Assembly: GCA_028673005.1 (NCBI GenBank)
Contig: CM054118.1
Span: forward strand, 62,367,401 to 62,431,400
Source: Tanypteryx hageni
Lineage: Eukaryota > Arthropoda > Insecta > Odonata > Petaluridae
Length of the DNA: 64,000 nt
Reading direction: 5' to 3'
The translations under genes were made by a program, and so were the position numbers. Below, piece after piece: positions 10,887-23,898 of the stretch. Position 1 is the first letter of the stretch. Each line of letters opens with the position of its first letter. The notes beneath the pieces are model-generated. The model saw only the letters and a program-made list of their open reading frames with translations, did no database searches and was not told the origin of the DNA.

Positions 10887-12713
10887 GTGCATATTCGCTA
10901 GTATAGTACCTGCACTGTGTCCTAAAAATTCTCTCAAAATTTAGGATATGTATCAGTTTGGTTAACTACAAATTTGAATTATAACAAATTTTTGGGAGCA
11001 AAAAGCCATTGCTCAAAGACTATCAAATCAAGGTAAGTAAAAAGGTATCTGGGCCAATCTATTTACCTCACTTGAACTGCATCTACTACTGAGAAAGGGA
11101 AAGTAACTTTGAAGCCTATTTTTTCAATATATGATATGATCTTTGTTTTACATTCAAATATTTCCATTTGTCTATTTTCACAACTTCAACATCATCTCAA
11201 CATCAGTACTTTCATATTAAAATAAACTGCAGATATAAATGTTTTAATGTCTAAAAAACTCTGCCCCCACTTGATTACTATGCAATGTATCATGGCAACA
11301 TACATTCTGAAGTTAGAGTGTGGATTTTATATTATTATTTATAAAGATTTAATTTTGTTCTGATGTTTAGAGAAGATGGAGACATTAGTTATATGGGTAT
11401 TAGATAAAAAAGCACAGTACTCTCTGTATTATAGTCACTTATTTAAAAGACAGCTTTATAATTTTGAGTATCCTTAAAGTAATCTGGGATTAATCTTTTC
11501 CTAGAGCTAACAACAACTGTCTAAAACATTGGCATTTAAAAACATTTGTTAGATTAAAAATACTGTATATTAACTAAGATCATAAGGAACCTGACTCTTA
11601 TCAATTAAAAAAAGTTTCTTTTGAATATTTTCCTTTCAATAAGATACCATCTATTACCTAAATCTAGGAACTTAAAATAAGAAGCAACCAGATTTAGTAA
11701 AATTATCAAGAAATAATTACTTTTTGCAACTGACCGGCAAAACGACTAAAGGAAAATTTTATTATTTTAAAATGTACTGAACTATAATTTTCAAAGCCAA
11801 ATAATTTCATTATGAACTATATGAACTGTAAATAATATAGGTATCAGCCACACCAACTATCTCGTATTTAGAATGTAATTCATTACACCAAAATCTTAAT
11901 AAAGATAGTCCATAACAACATACTGTTCCTAATTTCTAAAAGCAGCCAACGGAGATGAACTGAGTATAACAATGGATATCAACATTCCATTCATGATAGA
12001 ATTATGCAAGATTTATCACCTATAACATATTGGGGAAAGAAAACAAGAAATTTGGTACAATTTTGGTGAACTTCTCTATCAGTAAATAAAAGAATGGTCA
12101 ATCTTAGTCTTTGGTTTACAGTGAAAATGCAGTAAGATAACAAAAGCAAAAGCTGTAGTGCAAGTAGATGGGTATATTATTGAAGTTTTACAAGAAATGA
12201 ATCTGAAGTAATTTGTTTTGTCCTCATACTGTTTACAAATGTAGTTAATTATGCTCCCTAATACCCTTGCCAATCAGCCGTAGATGCAAATCCAATGCCA
12301 ATCCTTATATACTTTTTAAGTTTCTACTGGAAAATACAATATTTTATGCTCACCAAAACAAATTACACTAACTACATTCTTCTAATTTCCTTTAATATAT
12401 TTAACGAAGCTTGACTCTGTGGAATTTGTCAACATTCACAGTGGAAGAAGAATAATACTTATGTACACTACCACAAAAATTACTGATGAATTATTGTGGA
12501 AGAATACAAAGTTTTAGTTTTTCTTTCACCATAAATTCTAGTCTCCTGATTAAGGGATCAATATTCCAGTTTCAGCAAAGTCAGAAAAAGTCTTGTTCAT
12601 GGGTTTGATTTAAGACTATTCAAGGGAATGAAAGGAATATAATCTAACTACTTCTGATCACAGTTAAGTTAGGACAAATGGTCAGTATGTACCCAGGGAC
12701 CCATCCTACCTAC
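10887..12713. other. Ogdh intron between alternative exons, right part
   Basis: AT-rich, CpG-poor, with no supported feature. If splicing of exons A and B is controlled by pairing elements they should lie in 8476-12713 or 12835-23898; none is obvious by eye. Confidence 0.45.
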
Positions 12714-12834
12714 CAAGCACGTGGTTGTGGACTACCATTTTCGGTGTAGAGCCCTTTCCCTTTTTGAAGCCTTCGTGCAGATCACCATAATTGATTTCCA
12801 GAGGATCAACGGCAGCAACATGATGACCTCTCGC
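12714..12834 (-). CDS. Ogdh: Ogdh alternative exon A (variant without the ADLD motif)
   Basis: Seen: a 121-nt exon with acceptor TGCAG|GCG and donor CTTG|GTAGGT, phase 0 in and phase 1 out. It translates as ARGHHVAAVDPLEI, then NYGDLHEGFKKGKGSTPKM and VVHNHVL. The opening aligns with the RGHH-A--DPLGI signature of OGDH and so with exon B at 8373-8475, but the second half is unrelated: basic and lysine/glycine-rich, with no ADLD. It directly continues ...IIRSYQ from 23899-24114. Inference: it is mutually exclusive with exon B. Reading B after A shifts frame and reaches a stop within eight codons. The PLGI to PLEI change and conserved splice sites argue for a working variant rather than a decayed copy, but transcript evidence is needed. 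Confidence 0.82.
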
Positions 12835-14079
12835 CTGCACCGCAATGTGGTGACATCAGTGTAGACAGAAGAACAAGAGTCAGCCACAGAGGCCAGAAGA
12901 GGATAGGGATTGTATTGCACGCCATTAATTAAGAGTTAAAATATGCAGTGATTGGCTTTAATTGCAACAGAAAACACCCAATACTGTAGTTGGCACCTAT
13001 TACGACTTTCTATTTGGATACTTAAATGAAATGAAATTTTTGTATCAAATAGAGCAAAAAATTTGCAGGTCGACGAAAACGTAATTTTCATGCGATTAAT
13101 ATAGGCTCATAAACATATCTCATTTCACTAGCAAAACAGAGAAATTCTTGCGTGATGATAAATTAAAAATATTTTGCATTGCAGAAAACTTTTGAAAAAT
13201 TTGATATGCCCAACTGAGCATGCAGTTCCCATTCAGCCTCATTTGTTTTAAAGATGCAATTCTCTGGATCAAGGGACTCACATCTTGACATTCCTAACTT
13301 CCTATTAAGGTTATATTTGATACTGAAATGACCTCATTAGGAAGCTTGAAAAGTAAAGAAATGAGTCTGCCTTCAATGCATTAAAAGTACATCCTTCCAT
13401 CAAGAATACCAACTGATCAAGACTCCATTTCCCGTATAAATAACAACTGTTACTTCAAATTTGTAAATTCAGAGATCATGCTTTCCATAAGCAGTTAGAA
13501 TGAAATTCCAGATAGGAAATTAAAAAAGGTGAGCTACCTGTTTAGTTTGATAAGGCAGAGGATTGGCACTGCAAAATTAGGCAAAATATGATCAAACAAA
13601 ATCTCAAAATTACAATAACTTAATAAATTAAATCACACAATATTCACATATTTAACTTACATAAATGTAGATATAACAGAAAATTTGCAGTGGTAACAGA
13701 TTTGAAGATACTATTTTATTTATTATATATTCACTTCAATCAAAAAATAAAAATTCAAGAATGTCTTTTAGAATTTAAGAAATTAGGGCTTCACGAGTAT
13801 GGCATGTAATATTCCTGTACATCTTTACATAATATATACATGGCTAAATTATCTAAATTTGACGAAAATGAGAAATTATGAACAAAACAACAGCTGAAAT
13901 TGACCAAGATGATAGCAGTAATAACAAAACACGAGCTAGCAAGAAAAAAGAAGATATACCAAAGATTGGCCTCAATCTGCTGAAAGATTACAAGGTGATG
14001 AATTACAGGGGTACAACTGGTCAAAAACCAAACAAGAAAATTAGCAAGGACTTGTTGAATGTAAAAAATCAAAGACATT

Positions 14080-14180
14080 CTGGTAGAGGGGTGGTTAGTG
14101 CATCCTGCTCCCAATACAAGTGTTGTGGGTTTGGATCCTGTTGATGGCATGATTGTATGTGCTTGTCATTAAATCTATTA
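14080..14180 (+). mobile_element. CpG-decayed tRNA-derived SINE (same family as 36772)
   Basis: An A-box-like GTGGTTAGTGC (14091-14101) and a B-box-like GGGTTTGGATCC (about 14127) are followed by ATGTGCTTGT. It aligns along its length with the copy at 36772, whose CpG positions (GGGCGG, TCGCGGG, GTTCGA, TTCCG) are TG or CA variants here. The 3' end is lost in AT-rich sequence. Flanks 12835-14079 and 14181-15950 hold nothing else I can support. Confidence 0.7.
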
Positions 14181-15950
14181 CAACACATGTAATTGAGGTT
14201 CCTGTTTGTGTTAAATAAATTATTAATATTATTACTAAAAGACACCTACCAAATAAATCAAATGATTAACATTCTATCTCTTAATGTTTGTTGAAACCAT
14301 AACATTCATAAAAATAAGTATCAAGTTTTTATTTCACATAAACCACTTAGTTCAAAAGTCACACCTAAATAAGTGAACCTTTTCTCAGAGAAAATATCTA
14401 GCAAAATCTAGACTCAAATAAATTTAATAAGAAAATTTTAATTTTTTCCCACGAAGAAATGCTTAATTTTTCCAAATGTATTACACTTGTTTAAAATTAC
14501 ACTACCATCACTACAGACTGGTAATGGCAGGATGGTTTTGAAAAAGGAGGGTATCTTTTCTTCAAAATTGTTGTAGATTTGTTAAATTTATTCTCTCTTT
14601 CAAAGGTGATCACATGAAATAAAATATGTACTGGGTTTTATTGATGAAATTGTGACAGACATCTGAAGTATAGTAACATATATAAAAAGCCTTCAGTGAT
14701 TATAACTGTAGATTCCCTCCGAGTCAACATTTTATCTTCTTAAATCAGATCCATAATAAGAAATGCAACCATTAGAAAGCCCACAGGATGATGATGCACT
14801 TACAAGCTATATTATAATAAATTAATAAGAACTCTTCCAAAAATATTCATAAGAATAAACGTACCCATGAAAATGTTAACGACAATGACCAGATATCAAT
14901 ATAATGATGTGGCGCATGATGAGCAATAAGCAAATCTGAGTACAATATCTGTTTATTGACTAATTTACTTTTTTGTAGGGATTAAATATCCTCATGTTGA
15001 AAGGAAATATTACACTCAGCATTTCCTTAGTATTCCCACCTGTTACTAGATCACCTATAATTCTGCTCTCAAAATCAATTAAATAAATGTTCTTTAAATA
15101 ATGATTTAATTGGTTTCTAAATATTAAAAAAACAACTATGGTTTTTTAAATTATCAATAACATTAAGTGACTATTTTCTGCAAATCACTCTCTCTCTCTC
15201 ATATACACAATCACACATACACAGGCGAATGCAAAAACTTGCAAATCTTAGTAGCATATAAAACATTTCATGCACATAGGTTATAAAACCTATTTGATAT
15301 ACATGTAACTACTATTTATTACTATTCACAGTATAAATAGCCAATACTATATTTCCAATAAAACTGACCACCAACATCACCAAAACAAAGCAATCTGTCC
15401 TCATTGTTAAGGGTGAATTAAAGAGCATGCAATCACCAAGTTGTTCCAATATAAATCAAATTTCATGAGCTAGTAAGAACTACGCATTTCAGTGAGCATA
15501 GCTGCTGACATTGACATTTAAAATTGGGCATTAAGAAAAGTTAGAGTTAATGCTCCAGTAATATGGCAGCCATACATTTAACCATTATTGTTATAAAAAA
15601 TACACCACCATTAGTAGCACATCCAAGCAATACATGGTATACATATGAGAGAACAATAGTAGCTAAGTAATGTATGAGATTTAAACATATTTCAATGTTA
15701 GCTCCATGAGGATTTTTGAATTAAATAAATCCAAACCAAAAATAGAAATTCACTTAATTTACATTTGTTATACAAAAATTTTTACACTGAAAATCATTTT
15801 CAACAAAATTATTAATTTCCTGTTAAAAAAGTAGTGTTATTGGTAGCATTCATTCACAGGTAGATTGAAAATCCATTTAAACCATATTAAACTCATGTGG
15901 ATACTACTTAAAAAATACGAAGAAATGGGAAAGAAAATATAACAAAAGAT

Positions 15951-16570
15951 ATTAGTCCCTTGTTATCTGTGGTGATTGTGTTCCTGGGAAACACAGTGGA
16001 TGCCAAAATGCAAATAAACATATAATAAAAAGAATAAATAAAACAAGTCCATAAACAGGTTAATCAGTAAAATATTGTTATTAATAATTAAATTACACTA
16101 TCAGGATAATTTATAAAGCATATTCGGCATTATAAAAATAAGGAAAAAATTAAAACTTCAACTGAGTCCCTTCTTCCTATTTGTTTGTCCTTTTCCTAGA
16201 ATTAATCTGGAATTAACACCATCTTATCTACACCCATTTGTTATCACATACAATATTTTATCTTCTGTGTTTAGATGATATATGAGAAAGAAATTTTGGT
16301 TTTGTCAGAAAACAGTGATTTCGCATAATTGGAATTTGTTCAGAATTTAGCACAATATTCCTGAATTGTAAAAATTACTATGGTTTTAATTACATCATTA
16401 TCTACCACAAAATTATCCAAAAATTTCAATAATTTGTTTAAAAACTAAAGGATATTCTTCATAAATAAGTATCTAGCACAGTTGCACAATTTATGTGCCA
16501 TGCTGGTTACTTATATTCCATATAAATTTCACCCTGGGTAACTGAAATTACAGATAGCAAGGGCCTATTG
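15951..16570. mobile_element. Tigger-type MITE, decayed ends
   Basis: Left end TAGTCCCTTGTTATCTGT (about 15953) pairs with right end ACAGATAGCAAGGGCCTA (about 16551-16568). TA follows at 16571-16572. The ~620-bp interior is AT-rich with no transposase. TIR sequence resembles CAGTAGGCCCTTGTTATCC-type Tigger ends; exact left boundary uncertain. Confidence 0.6.
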
Positions 16571-16772
16571 TAATTTGGATTAGCTTCTGAGATAATGCGA
16601 TATCACACACTACTTTGTATAATTTAACTAAATGTGCAATTGTACTCAGATTGTGTTTCCAGTAGCATCATGATATCCTGATCAATCCTTTTTGTCATGC
16701 CTTCCCCTTATTTTAAAAAGAATCGAAGCAAAAAATAAAACGATAAATATTATCATGCTATATACCTGCAGT

Positions 16773-18234
16773 TGGGATGGGACTACTTGCCACCGTCGAT
16801 TCGCCACGACCGATTTGCCGCAAGGGCAATTCGCCGCTAAACCAAACTTGAATATACAATTATTTTGTAAAATTGTCGAATAAAAACTAAAACTGCAGGT
16901 AGCTTGAATAAATAAAAATATGGTGACTTATGCAGTAAAATAAAAAATCAACAAAATACGTAATATGGATGTATTTATACACAACATATTTAAAAATACA
17001 AACATGTTACTGTATTCAATATAATATGATAATAATACTGAATCGAATTACAAAATATATTTGCTCATTAATAAACAGAAATACACAAAGAAAAAAATAT
17101 ATATAATTGAAGTAATCACAAACTAAATTCACACAGGCACACTAAATAACAAGGATACGCATTATCAATTTAATCCATATTAAAATTGTGCAATTCCTCC
17201 GAAATATTCACTCTTGGTCCATTGCTGATAATCACTATATTCTTAATTCACTCTTCAGCTTCTCAATATTTTCTTAATTTAGTAGGTGGGTGATGATCGG
17301 CGACAAGTTGCTCATAGAAGACATCTCTTCCTTTCTGCACTGTTCGCAATCCATCTATAAATTTCCAAATTGACGGATGGCTTACACCCAACTCTATTTG
17401 TAGGCATCTTTGAGCTGTTTCGGCATAATTATTTGTTCTTGCATCATCAGATAAAGTACGCCTGTAAACAGTCCAAATTGTCGGTCTAAAATGAGGTGCA
17501 TGTCTTCCTTGGCTTCGTCGATTACTTCTTCCAACATGTGTCTTCAAACCAATCCAATAATGGTGTCAATTCTTCTGGCAAATCTCCAGTTAATTCATCC
17601 AGGGCTTTATCCAAATCATCATTGGGTACAAATGCTAATGCTGTTATCATTTTAGTGTGTAAATGAATGTTACTATCAGTATTGTACCTCCGAGTTAAGC
17701 CCAGTGTACCAATATATTTTTTCATGTTATGGTTTAAATGAAAAAAGCAACCATGCATATCAGCATGAGGAAATACTTCCTCAATACTTCGAATTGCTAC
17801 CAATTCAAAATTACAGGATATGAATGTTGTTTTACATTATTTTCAATAGGTTTTATCATGTCAAAAAATTTAACGTAAGTCACCTGCTGCTTATTTGGAA
17901 GTAAACCGTATAGGATGAACTCCTCCATATTTTTCTACTATCACAAAATAAACTTGAGAAAATATATCAGGTGCTATCTTGAAAGTTCTGTCTACAAACC
18001 ACGTAGTTGACTCTTAAATATATTGTCCATAAATACATCCATATTACAAATTTTGTTGATTTTTATTTTACTGCAAACGTCACCATATTTTTATTTATTC
18101 AAGCTACCTGCAGTTTTAGTTTTTATTCAACAATTTTACAAAATAATTGTATATAAAAGTTTGGTTTAGCGGCGAATTGTCCAGTGGCAAATTGTCCTTG
18201 TGGTGAATCAGCGGCGGCGAGTTGTTGTACACCC
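16773..18234 (-). mobile_element. Mutator-like (MULE) transposon with 9-bp target duplication
   Basis: ACCTGCAGT occurs at 16764-16772 and 18235-18243, a perfect 9-bp target duplication as expected for Mutator-like elements. Terminal inverted repeats of about 225 bp (16773-17000 and 18008-18234) are highly similar, including CAATTCGCCGCTAAACC and a shared run through AACTGCAGGTAGCTTGAATA. Ends start TGGG. The interior holds a broken MULE transposase on the minus strand. CpGs are better preserved than in the surrounding intron, suggesting a younger insertion. Confidence 0.92.
17263..18005 (-). pseudogene. MULE transposase fragment, frameshifted
   Basis: The minus strand begins WFVDRTFKIAPDIFSQVYF (near 18003-17945), the usual first catalytic strand where DGTFK reads DRTFK. 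Stops and shifts follow. At 17803-17522 comes VAIRSIEEVFPHADMHGCFF then HLNHNMKKYIGTLGL and LPEELTPLLDWFED. At 17547-17263 comes IWTVYRRTLSDDARTNNYAE then HPSIWKFIDGL. These are the CFFH..., ALAFVP, PLLDYFE and RTNN.E..H motifs of MULE transposase domains. The second catalytic Asp (usual DFE) reads NFE. The N-terminal DNA-binding part is missing; the right TIR starts immediately upstream. Two frames, internal stops and the changed Asp make it non-functional. Confidence 0.85.
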
Positions 18235-19048
18235 ACCTGCAGTCAATATAAAAATCAAAATTAAAGCAGATGAATTAATGATATTTTCCATTAATAAATA
18301 AGCAGTAAGCCTTTTATATTTTTCAATGCAATGAAAAAGCATGTATGTTTTTAACAAGAATCTGCAAATAAAAAAGATTAAGCTAATCATACTGATATAC
18401 AAACAATTCGACCTGTAAAGACGATTAAAATATAAACAAAAGTAATCAAGTAATACATAATAAAATTTGAATTTTTTAATAATAACATTTCTGTTCTTTA
18501 TGTTCCCTAATATGAGAATTTTTGAGAAGTATTAATATACAACTAAAATTTTACTTGTATGCACCAAAGCAGCAAACTAAAATATCAATAATTTGCCGAA
18601 CATAAACCCTAACTGTAACAAAATACCTTAATTTGTTCAACTGTAAATCTAACCAGAAGTGCACCTTACCCTCTAAACATTGGGAATAGTTTTCTGCTCT
18701 GTTGTGCACAAAAAATAAAAATATTATCATTATGTGATTGGTTAATATAACTAAATAATAAATTGTTACCTTCAAATACCTATAACAAAAAAAAACTAAA
18801 AAAGAGATAGTGCTGATGAAATGAAATTTTCTTTATTAGAAATATAAATTCTCTTAAAACCACTAAATTGATTTAAAAGGACTTAATAAATTATGAATCA
18901 GTAAAGAAACTGATAATAACTGACTTTTTATAGCCTGATGAATTTCAACTATGTAAGTTAATATACAGAAAATTCGTTAAAATCACACGAATTGTCACAT
19001 ACAAGGGGACAGAACTAGTTAATTGTAATGAACCACAAAAGAGATATA

Positions 19049-19995
19049 CACTCAGTCCCCAACTAACATGATAGATGCATTCTTAAAAAATTTCGTTTGT
19101 ATTGAAATCGTGTTAGTTGGACACTAATTTCACATAAGAAATAATGTAAATAGAGGGAGACGCATTCCAGCATCCTAACCTGATTGACATTTTTAATTTT
19201 GTTCCTTTATTATGACTATATTTTGGTTAATGCTTTGTGTTTTTTATTTATGTACATTTCATACATGTAACTCATTTTTACAGAAAAGAAATGATGATAA
19301 CAAGGATGGTTTGTGGCATTGCTCCATTAAGACCTGTATGTTGAACGATATCATGTGTTCATTCATTATTCTCATAGCGCTTAAGTAAATCTAGTTTTTG
19401 CTCTAGCAATATAACTTTTCTCAGTTTTTTACTCCCACCACCAATAAAATTCGAACCATAAACTCCAGCGTATTTTTCAATGTAGATGACCGCCATTTTG
19501 AATCAACTGTTTACCATTTATTTAGCAGACGTTACTTAGAAGATTTGTAAAATGATAATTTTAAACAACAAATAACTAAGAATTAAACATTTTTGTTTTA
19601 ATACATGAAATAATTTTTCTAAATATAACATATGATTTATAAAAATTACAAAAATGGTCAAAGGAAATTTTTAAAACATTCAAGAATGGTATTTTTCTAA
19701 ATTGCAGTTTAGAAACCATGAAATCTCTCACCTTCTGCATCAGACATAGAAATTGTCAGAGTCGTCCTCTGGGTCAGATGTTATGCTAATGGGTTCATTG
19801 TCATCCGCAAATAATGAAGAGAAGGGCTAAAGTTTGTTTTCGCTTTCTAGGCCTTTTTCACAATCGTAGAGAAGTCATGGAGAAATCGTGTTAAACCGAA
19901 TGACCAGTCGTGTTAGTTGAAAACCAGCCCTACTTTAAAAATCGTGTTAAACAGAAATCATGTTGGTAGAATTCATGTTAGTTGGGGACTGGGTG
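19049..19995 (-). mobile_element. Tigger-like non-autonomous element with TA duplication
   Basis: CACTCAGTCCCCAACTAACA at 19049 and its near-complement ending at 19995 (read inward CACCCAGTCCCCAACTAACA) form TIRs with one mismatch in 20. TA lies immediately outside both (19047-19048 and 19996-19997). Extra copies of the string cgtgttagttg occur inside both ends. The body retains a short acidic coding tail on the minus strand (19740-19823). Confidence 0.85.
19740..19823 (-). pseudogene. acidic C-terminal tail of a Tigger-type transposase (probable)
   Basis: Reads FSSLFADDNEPISITSDPED then DSDNFYV and a TGA stop. Acidic Asp/Glu/Ser tails end many Tigger/Jerky transposases. It sits inside TIRs of that superfamily, so I infer an internal-deletion remnant. 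No catalytic motif remains. Confidence 0.45.
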
Positions 19996-20587
19996 TATCT
20001 GATTAATCTACAGAGGTTGCATTCAAGTCTCAACAAAAGAAATAAGGTAGGATTGTAAACATATACTCTAGATACTGGTATTTTTACATACGAATTGCAC
20101 TGGATCCAACTGACTAAGATGGGACCAAAAACTTGTATAAACACTTAGAAACTATTGAAAAGATAGCCTTCAAATGAAAACTTTATGTGCTTCCACGCCT
20201 CCATTACTATTTCTCGTGAAAATGTTACCTTCAGTTACTTCCAGTTTTTCTGAAGTTCTGAGTAAGATATAGCTTTTTGCACATTAAACTTGCCCAACAA
20301 GCTCTTAATATTTACTCTAATGCACTAGAAAAATAGGGATGCATTTTAACAAACTAAAAAGATAAAAATTTTTCCCCTATAGCTTGCAGAAAAATGCTAT
20401 TTAGAATAAGATGCCATTGCCACAACAGAATACTTGTTAAATGTAACAAATAATACGTATGACTTGACTAATAAGTAAGCAACAAGAGCTATTAATACTT
20501 GACCAAAAATTATACAACATACTGCCGCTTTACTCAGAAGCTTTACATAAATTTTCTCTATTATAAAATGCATAAGTTAACATGTTA

Positions 20588-21060
20588 CAGGTAACCCTCA
20601 TTCAATGAACGTTTGTTGAAAGAATGTTCGCTTTAACGAATGAATTGAATTTTATAGCTTTTCTTTTCATCAAAAATTCTGTTCACTTTAACAAACTAAA
20701 CATATATCCAACTCAGAATGAAGAAACTCTGACGTTTATGATAGGTCTTGTAGTCACAAAGACTGTCTTGTTTACCCATGGATTCTTGGTGTGTCCACTT
20801 TACGATGCATTTTTCCTATCGCTTGCATTTCATGAGAGGCTTAATATAACATCACCAAACGTGCTGTTTGTTACTCAAAATATATTTACAAATATCCACC
20901 TCTTGTGTACTGATAAGGAGGAAGTGCACTATGCAGCGTTTCCCACAGCATCTGGAGTTTTAATGGAGAAGTCAACAGAAAAATCACGATCGTTCAATGA
21001 ATTTTCGTTTTACGAATGTTTTTCAGGAACACATGTCATTCATTGAATGAGAGTTGCCTG
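20588..21060. mobile_element. MITE with ~24-bp TIRs and TA duplication
   Basis: Left CAGGTAACCCTCATTCAATG and right (read inward) CAGGCAACTCTCATTCAATG differ at two positions in 20. TA flanks both sides (20586-20587, 21061-21062). An open frame of 140 codons (20624-21046) runs nearly its whole length but resembles no transposase I know. The pogo/Tigger affiliation rests on TA and CAG. Confidence 0.88.
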
Positions 21061-22427
21061 TACTTTGTATTTGAATATTTTTAAAACTTAATAAGAACCA
21101 GCTGGTGCTCATAAATGCAATTGTAAATGATTAAAATTAATGATGTAGAATCTGAAAACATTAGGCAAAGTAAAAATGAGACAATTTAGCTGTCATTACT
21201 CATCCTCATCAACCAGAATAAGGACTGTTAAGATTATACAAAGTAATATATTTAACTCATCGAGCTAAAATGCTACCCATATCTGGCATCAGGATGCAAT
21301 TTACACACCCTGGTAAACATTCTACATCTAACATTTTTGAGGCAATTTTCTAGTCCAAGAGGAAACTGTTTAGCTCATCCTATTCTGCATGTATGATAGC
21401 TTCTATCCTGTGTGTCACATCAGCTCCGGGTGTATTCAATTTGAGTACATATAGGCTTGAGGGATAGAAAGATTGCATTTTTAACAAATGTTCTGCAGAG
21501 TTGCATATTTCGATTTACTTTTCACAAAGCCCTGATATAGCCTAGAGAAAGTTTAGAGACCATATATATCTATGGACAACTGAACCAGGAGACAAAGTAT
21601 CTTAAAGAAATTTAAGGTATCTACTTGAATTGAAAAATAATCAAATTGGAAATGCAAAAAAGTTTACCAATGATCAAAATTATACAGCCAAGAAAATGGA
21701 CAATTTTGACACCTTCTGCAATCAGAATAAAAAATATCATTTTAGTCAAGTGCCACTCTTAATCAATACTCAAAATTATTGTCCCTTAGTACATGCCACG
21801 GTTAAATTCGTTATCTCCCTAGCATTTATGAATTTTTTTTCTGTATGAGACATCCTGGAAATGTGGGAAAGTTATAACACGAGGTGAAACTAAAATAAAA
21901 GTAAAATTGTTTGAAAAATGTTTTTCATGATTTTTTATGAATTGGCATGCCATGTCAAATCTCTCTGTGTGCCACCTTGGGCATGCATGCTACAGGTAGC
22001 CAACCCATGGTCTACTGCATATTTTAAAGAGATTTGTGGCATTTTAAGTATTTTCTTTTTTGTGGTCCATCCAATAAAAAAGAGGGGACAAGAAATGGGA
22101 GAAAGGGAAAGCATATTTAATAATATCTTATGGGATGTAAGACATATTGTCTAATATTTGATTAGGCTCTGAATAACAGAAACTATATTGATGCAAAATT
22201 ATTCTTATACATACTATGCAAATAAAACTAAAAACTGCTCCAGTTGATTTGATTCCTTGACTTGAAAAAGAAGATAATATGTGTTCTGTTAGCTGGGGTT
22301 TTCCATCCATGGTAACCAATGATTGTTCTTCAGACGTACAATTTCATACTGATTGAGGCAATTTATACACAGTAACAATAAAGCATTTGCAGTAGCCTCA
22401 ATCCACAAAAATCACCATTTGCAAATA

Positions 22428-22520
22428 CAGTAGTCTCAATTATCCAAGTATCAAGATTCATTTTACTCAACGTCCATAATGCACACCAGCTGCTCTCTGC
22501 ATTTGATAAAGAGATAAAAA
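22428..22520 (+). mobile_element. possible single Tigger end
   Basis: TA|CAGTAGTCTCAATTATCC at 22426-22445 looks like a Tigger terminus; a similar CAGTAGCCTCAATCC lies at 22390. No matching right end found. The rest of 21061-23288 shows nothing supportable. Confidence 0.3.
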
Positions 22521-23285
22521 TTAAATTCCCTGCATTTGTGGTAAATGAAGTTAATCAGTGACTAGATGTACAATTGTGATGTAACAGAATTAAATTTGAA
22601 AATATTGACTTCTAAAGCATTAGCAGAGTATAGAAAGAGTAACAAAAAGAAAGAGAATTCATTGTAAACTGCTGTTTAAGATCTGTTTTTATTTTCAAAG
22701 TTCCAAACGTTCAAAATGAGAACCATTCTTTGCAAATATGTATGTATACTCCTGAAATCTCTAAATTCATTCGCAAGAACCCATGTATCTAGCAACATAA
22801 GACACTTACAGTATTCACACTTTTTTCAGAATTTTCTTACTATCAAAGTTTTTAATAGCCAAGATTAACTCTGTTCTATTTAGCTTAGATAATTGAGTCT
22901 ATTGTAAAATAAAATTACAAAATAGGTTTAATGAAAATTACTTAAAGATGTCTATATGAAAAGTTATAATAATTATAATGCATATGAAATAAATATCAAT
23001 ATTTTATCAAAATGGTATCCTTTGCAACAAGATAATCTAAGTGAGTCCTGCTACAACTTTGTATCAAGATTTTCATCTTTATTAGAATTGCACTTGTTAA
23101 GCAAAAAAATAAATAAAATGACAACTGGAATTAAAATTATTTGTCATTATCCAATATTTATGTGAAGTGTATAATATGAATACCTACATTAAATTACATT
23201 TCCTATCAATTCATATAGGTAAAAAAGGCCTCATATACAGAACAAATAATGAAATCAGACATAAGTAAATGTCAGATGGTATCAG

Positions 23286-23288
<3 letters not shown>

Positions 23289-23372
<84 letters not shown>
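23289..23372. repeat. (AT)n microsatellite
   Basis: 84 bases of pure AT dinucleotide repeat, the second of three long AT tracts in the window. 23373-23898 is otherwise featureless intron. Confidence 0.98.
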
Positions 23373-23376
<4 letters not shown>

Positions 23377-23898
23377 TTATTGTACAGTAATATCCCGTTT
23401 CTGTTGAACACAAAAGTTCAATCCCTAAAACATATACATAATGGTTTTTCAGAAAAAATAGAAACTAGAATTTTTCCCTAAGGATTTTAATTAAATTTTA
23501 CATAAAAAGCTCAAAAGCATGGTTCCAAATATTGAAATCATGTCATTGATCAATTTAAAGACCCTCAGAATGTTTTGAAGCTTCAATGATCAGTTCCTGA
23601 AGAGTTACTAGCTTCAACAATTTCACAAATTTTGCTTTCTGACTGATACAGGGATGTTATTTTCTGCTGCAAAAGACTAGGACACAATGTACAGAGTTCT
23701 TATAACACCTAGTGCATCACTTTCATTTTCGGCAAACAAGCATTTTTAAATGGTAAATGGTATTTTGTAAAAACGGGATTTTACTGTAGTTGAACTGCAA
23801 ATCTTCATTCATAATTTATCTTTACCACTTTCCAAATTAGCCAGTAAGCTCAGCTTGATCATCCATCTTTGAAAAATGGTCGCAGGAAAACACCTTAC

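Noticed and set aside
13538..13568. 31-nt microexon-like segment (TTTGCAG|TGCC... CAG|GTAGCT, minus strand)
   Set aside because: In phase 0 it contains a stop; splice-like strings occur by chance in 11 kb of intron.
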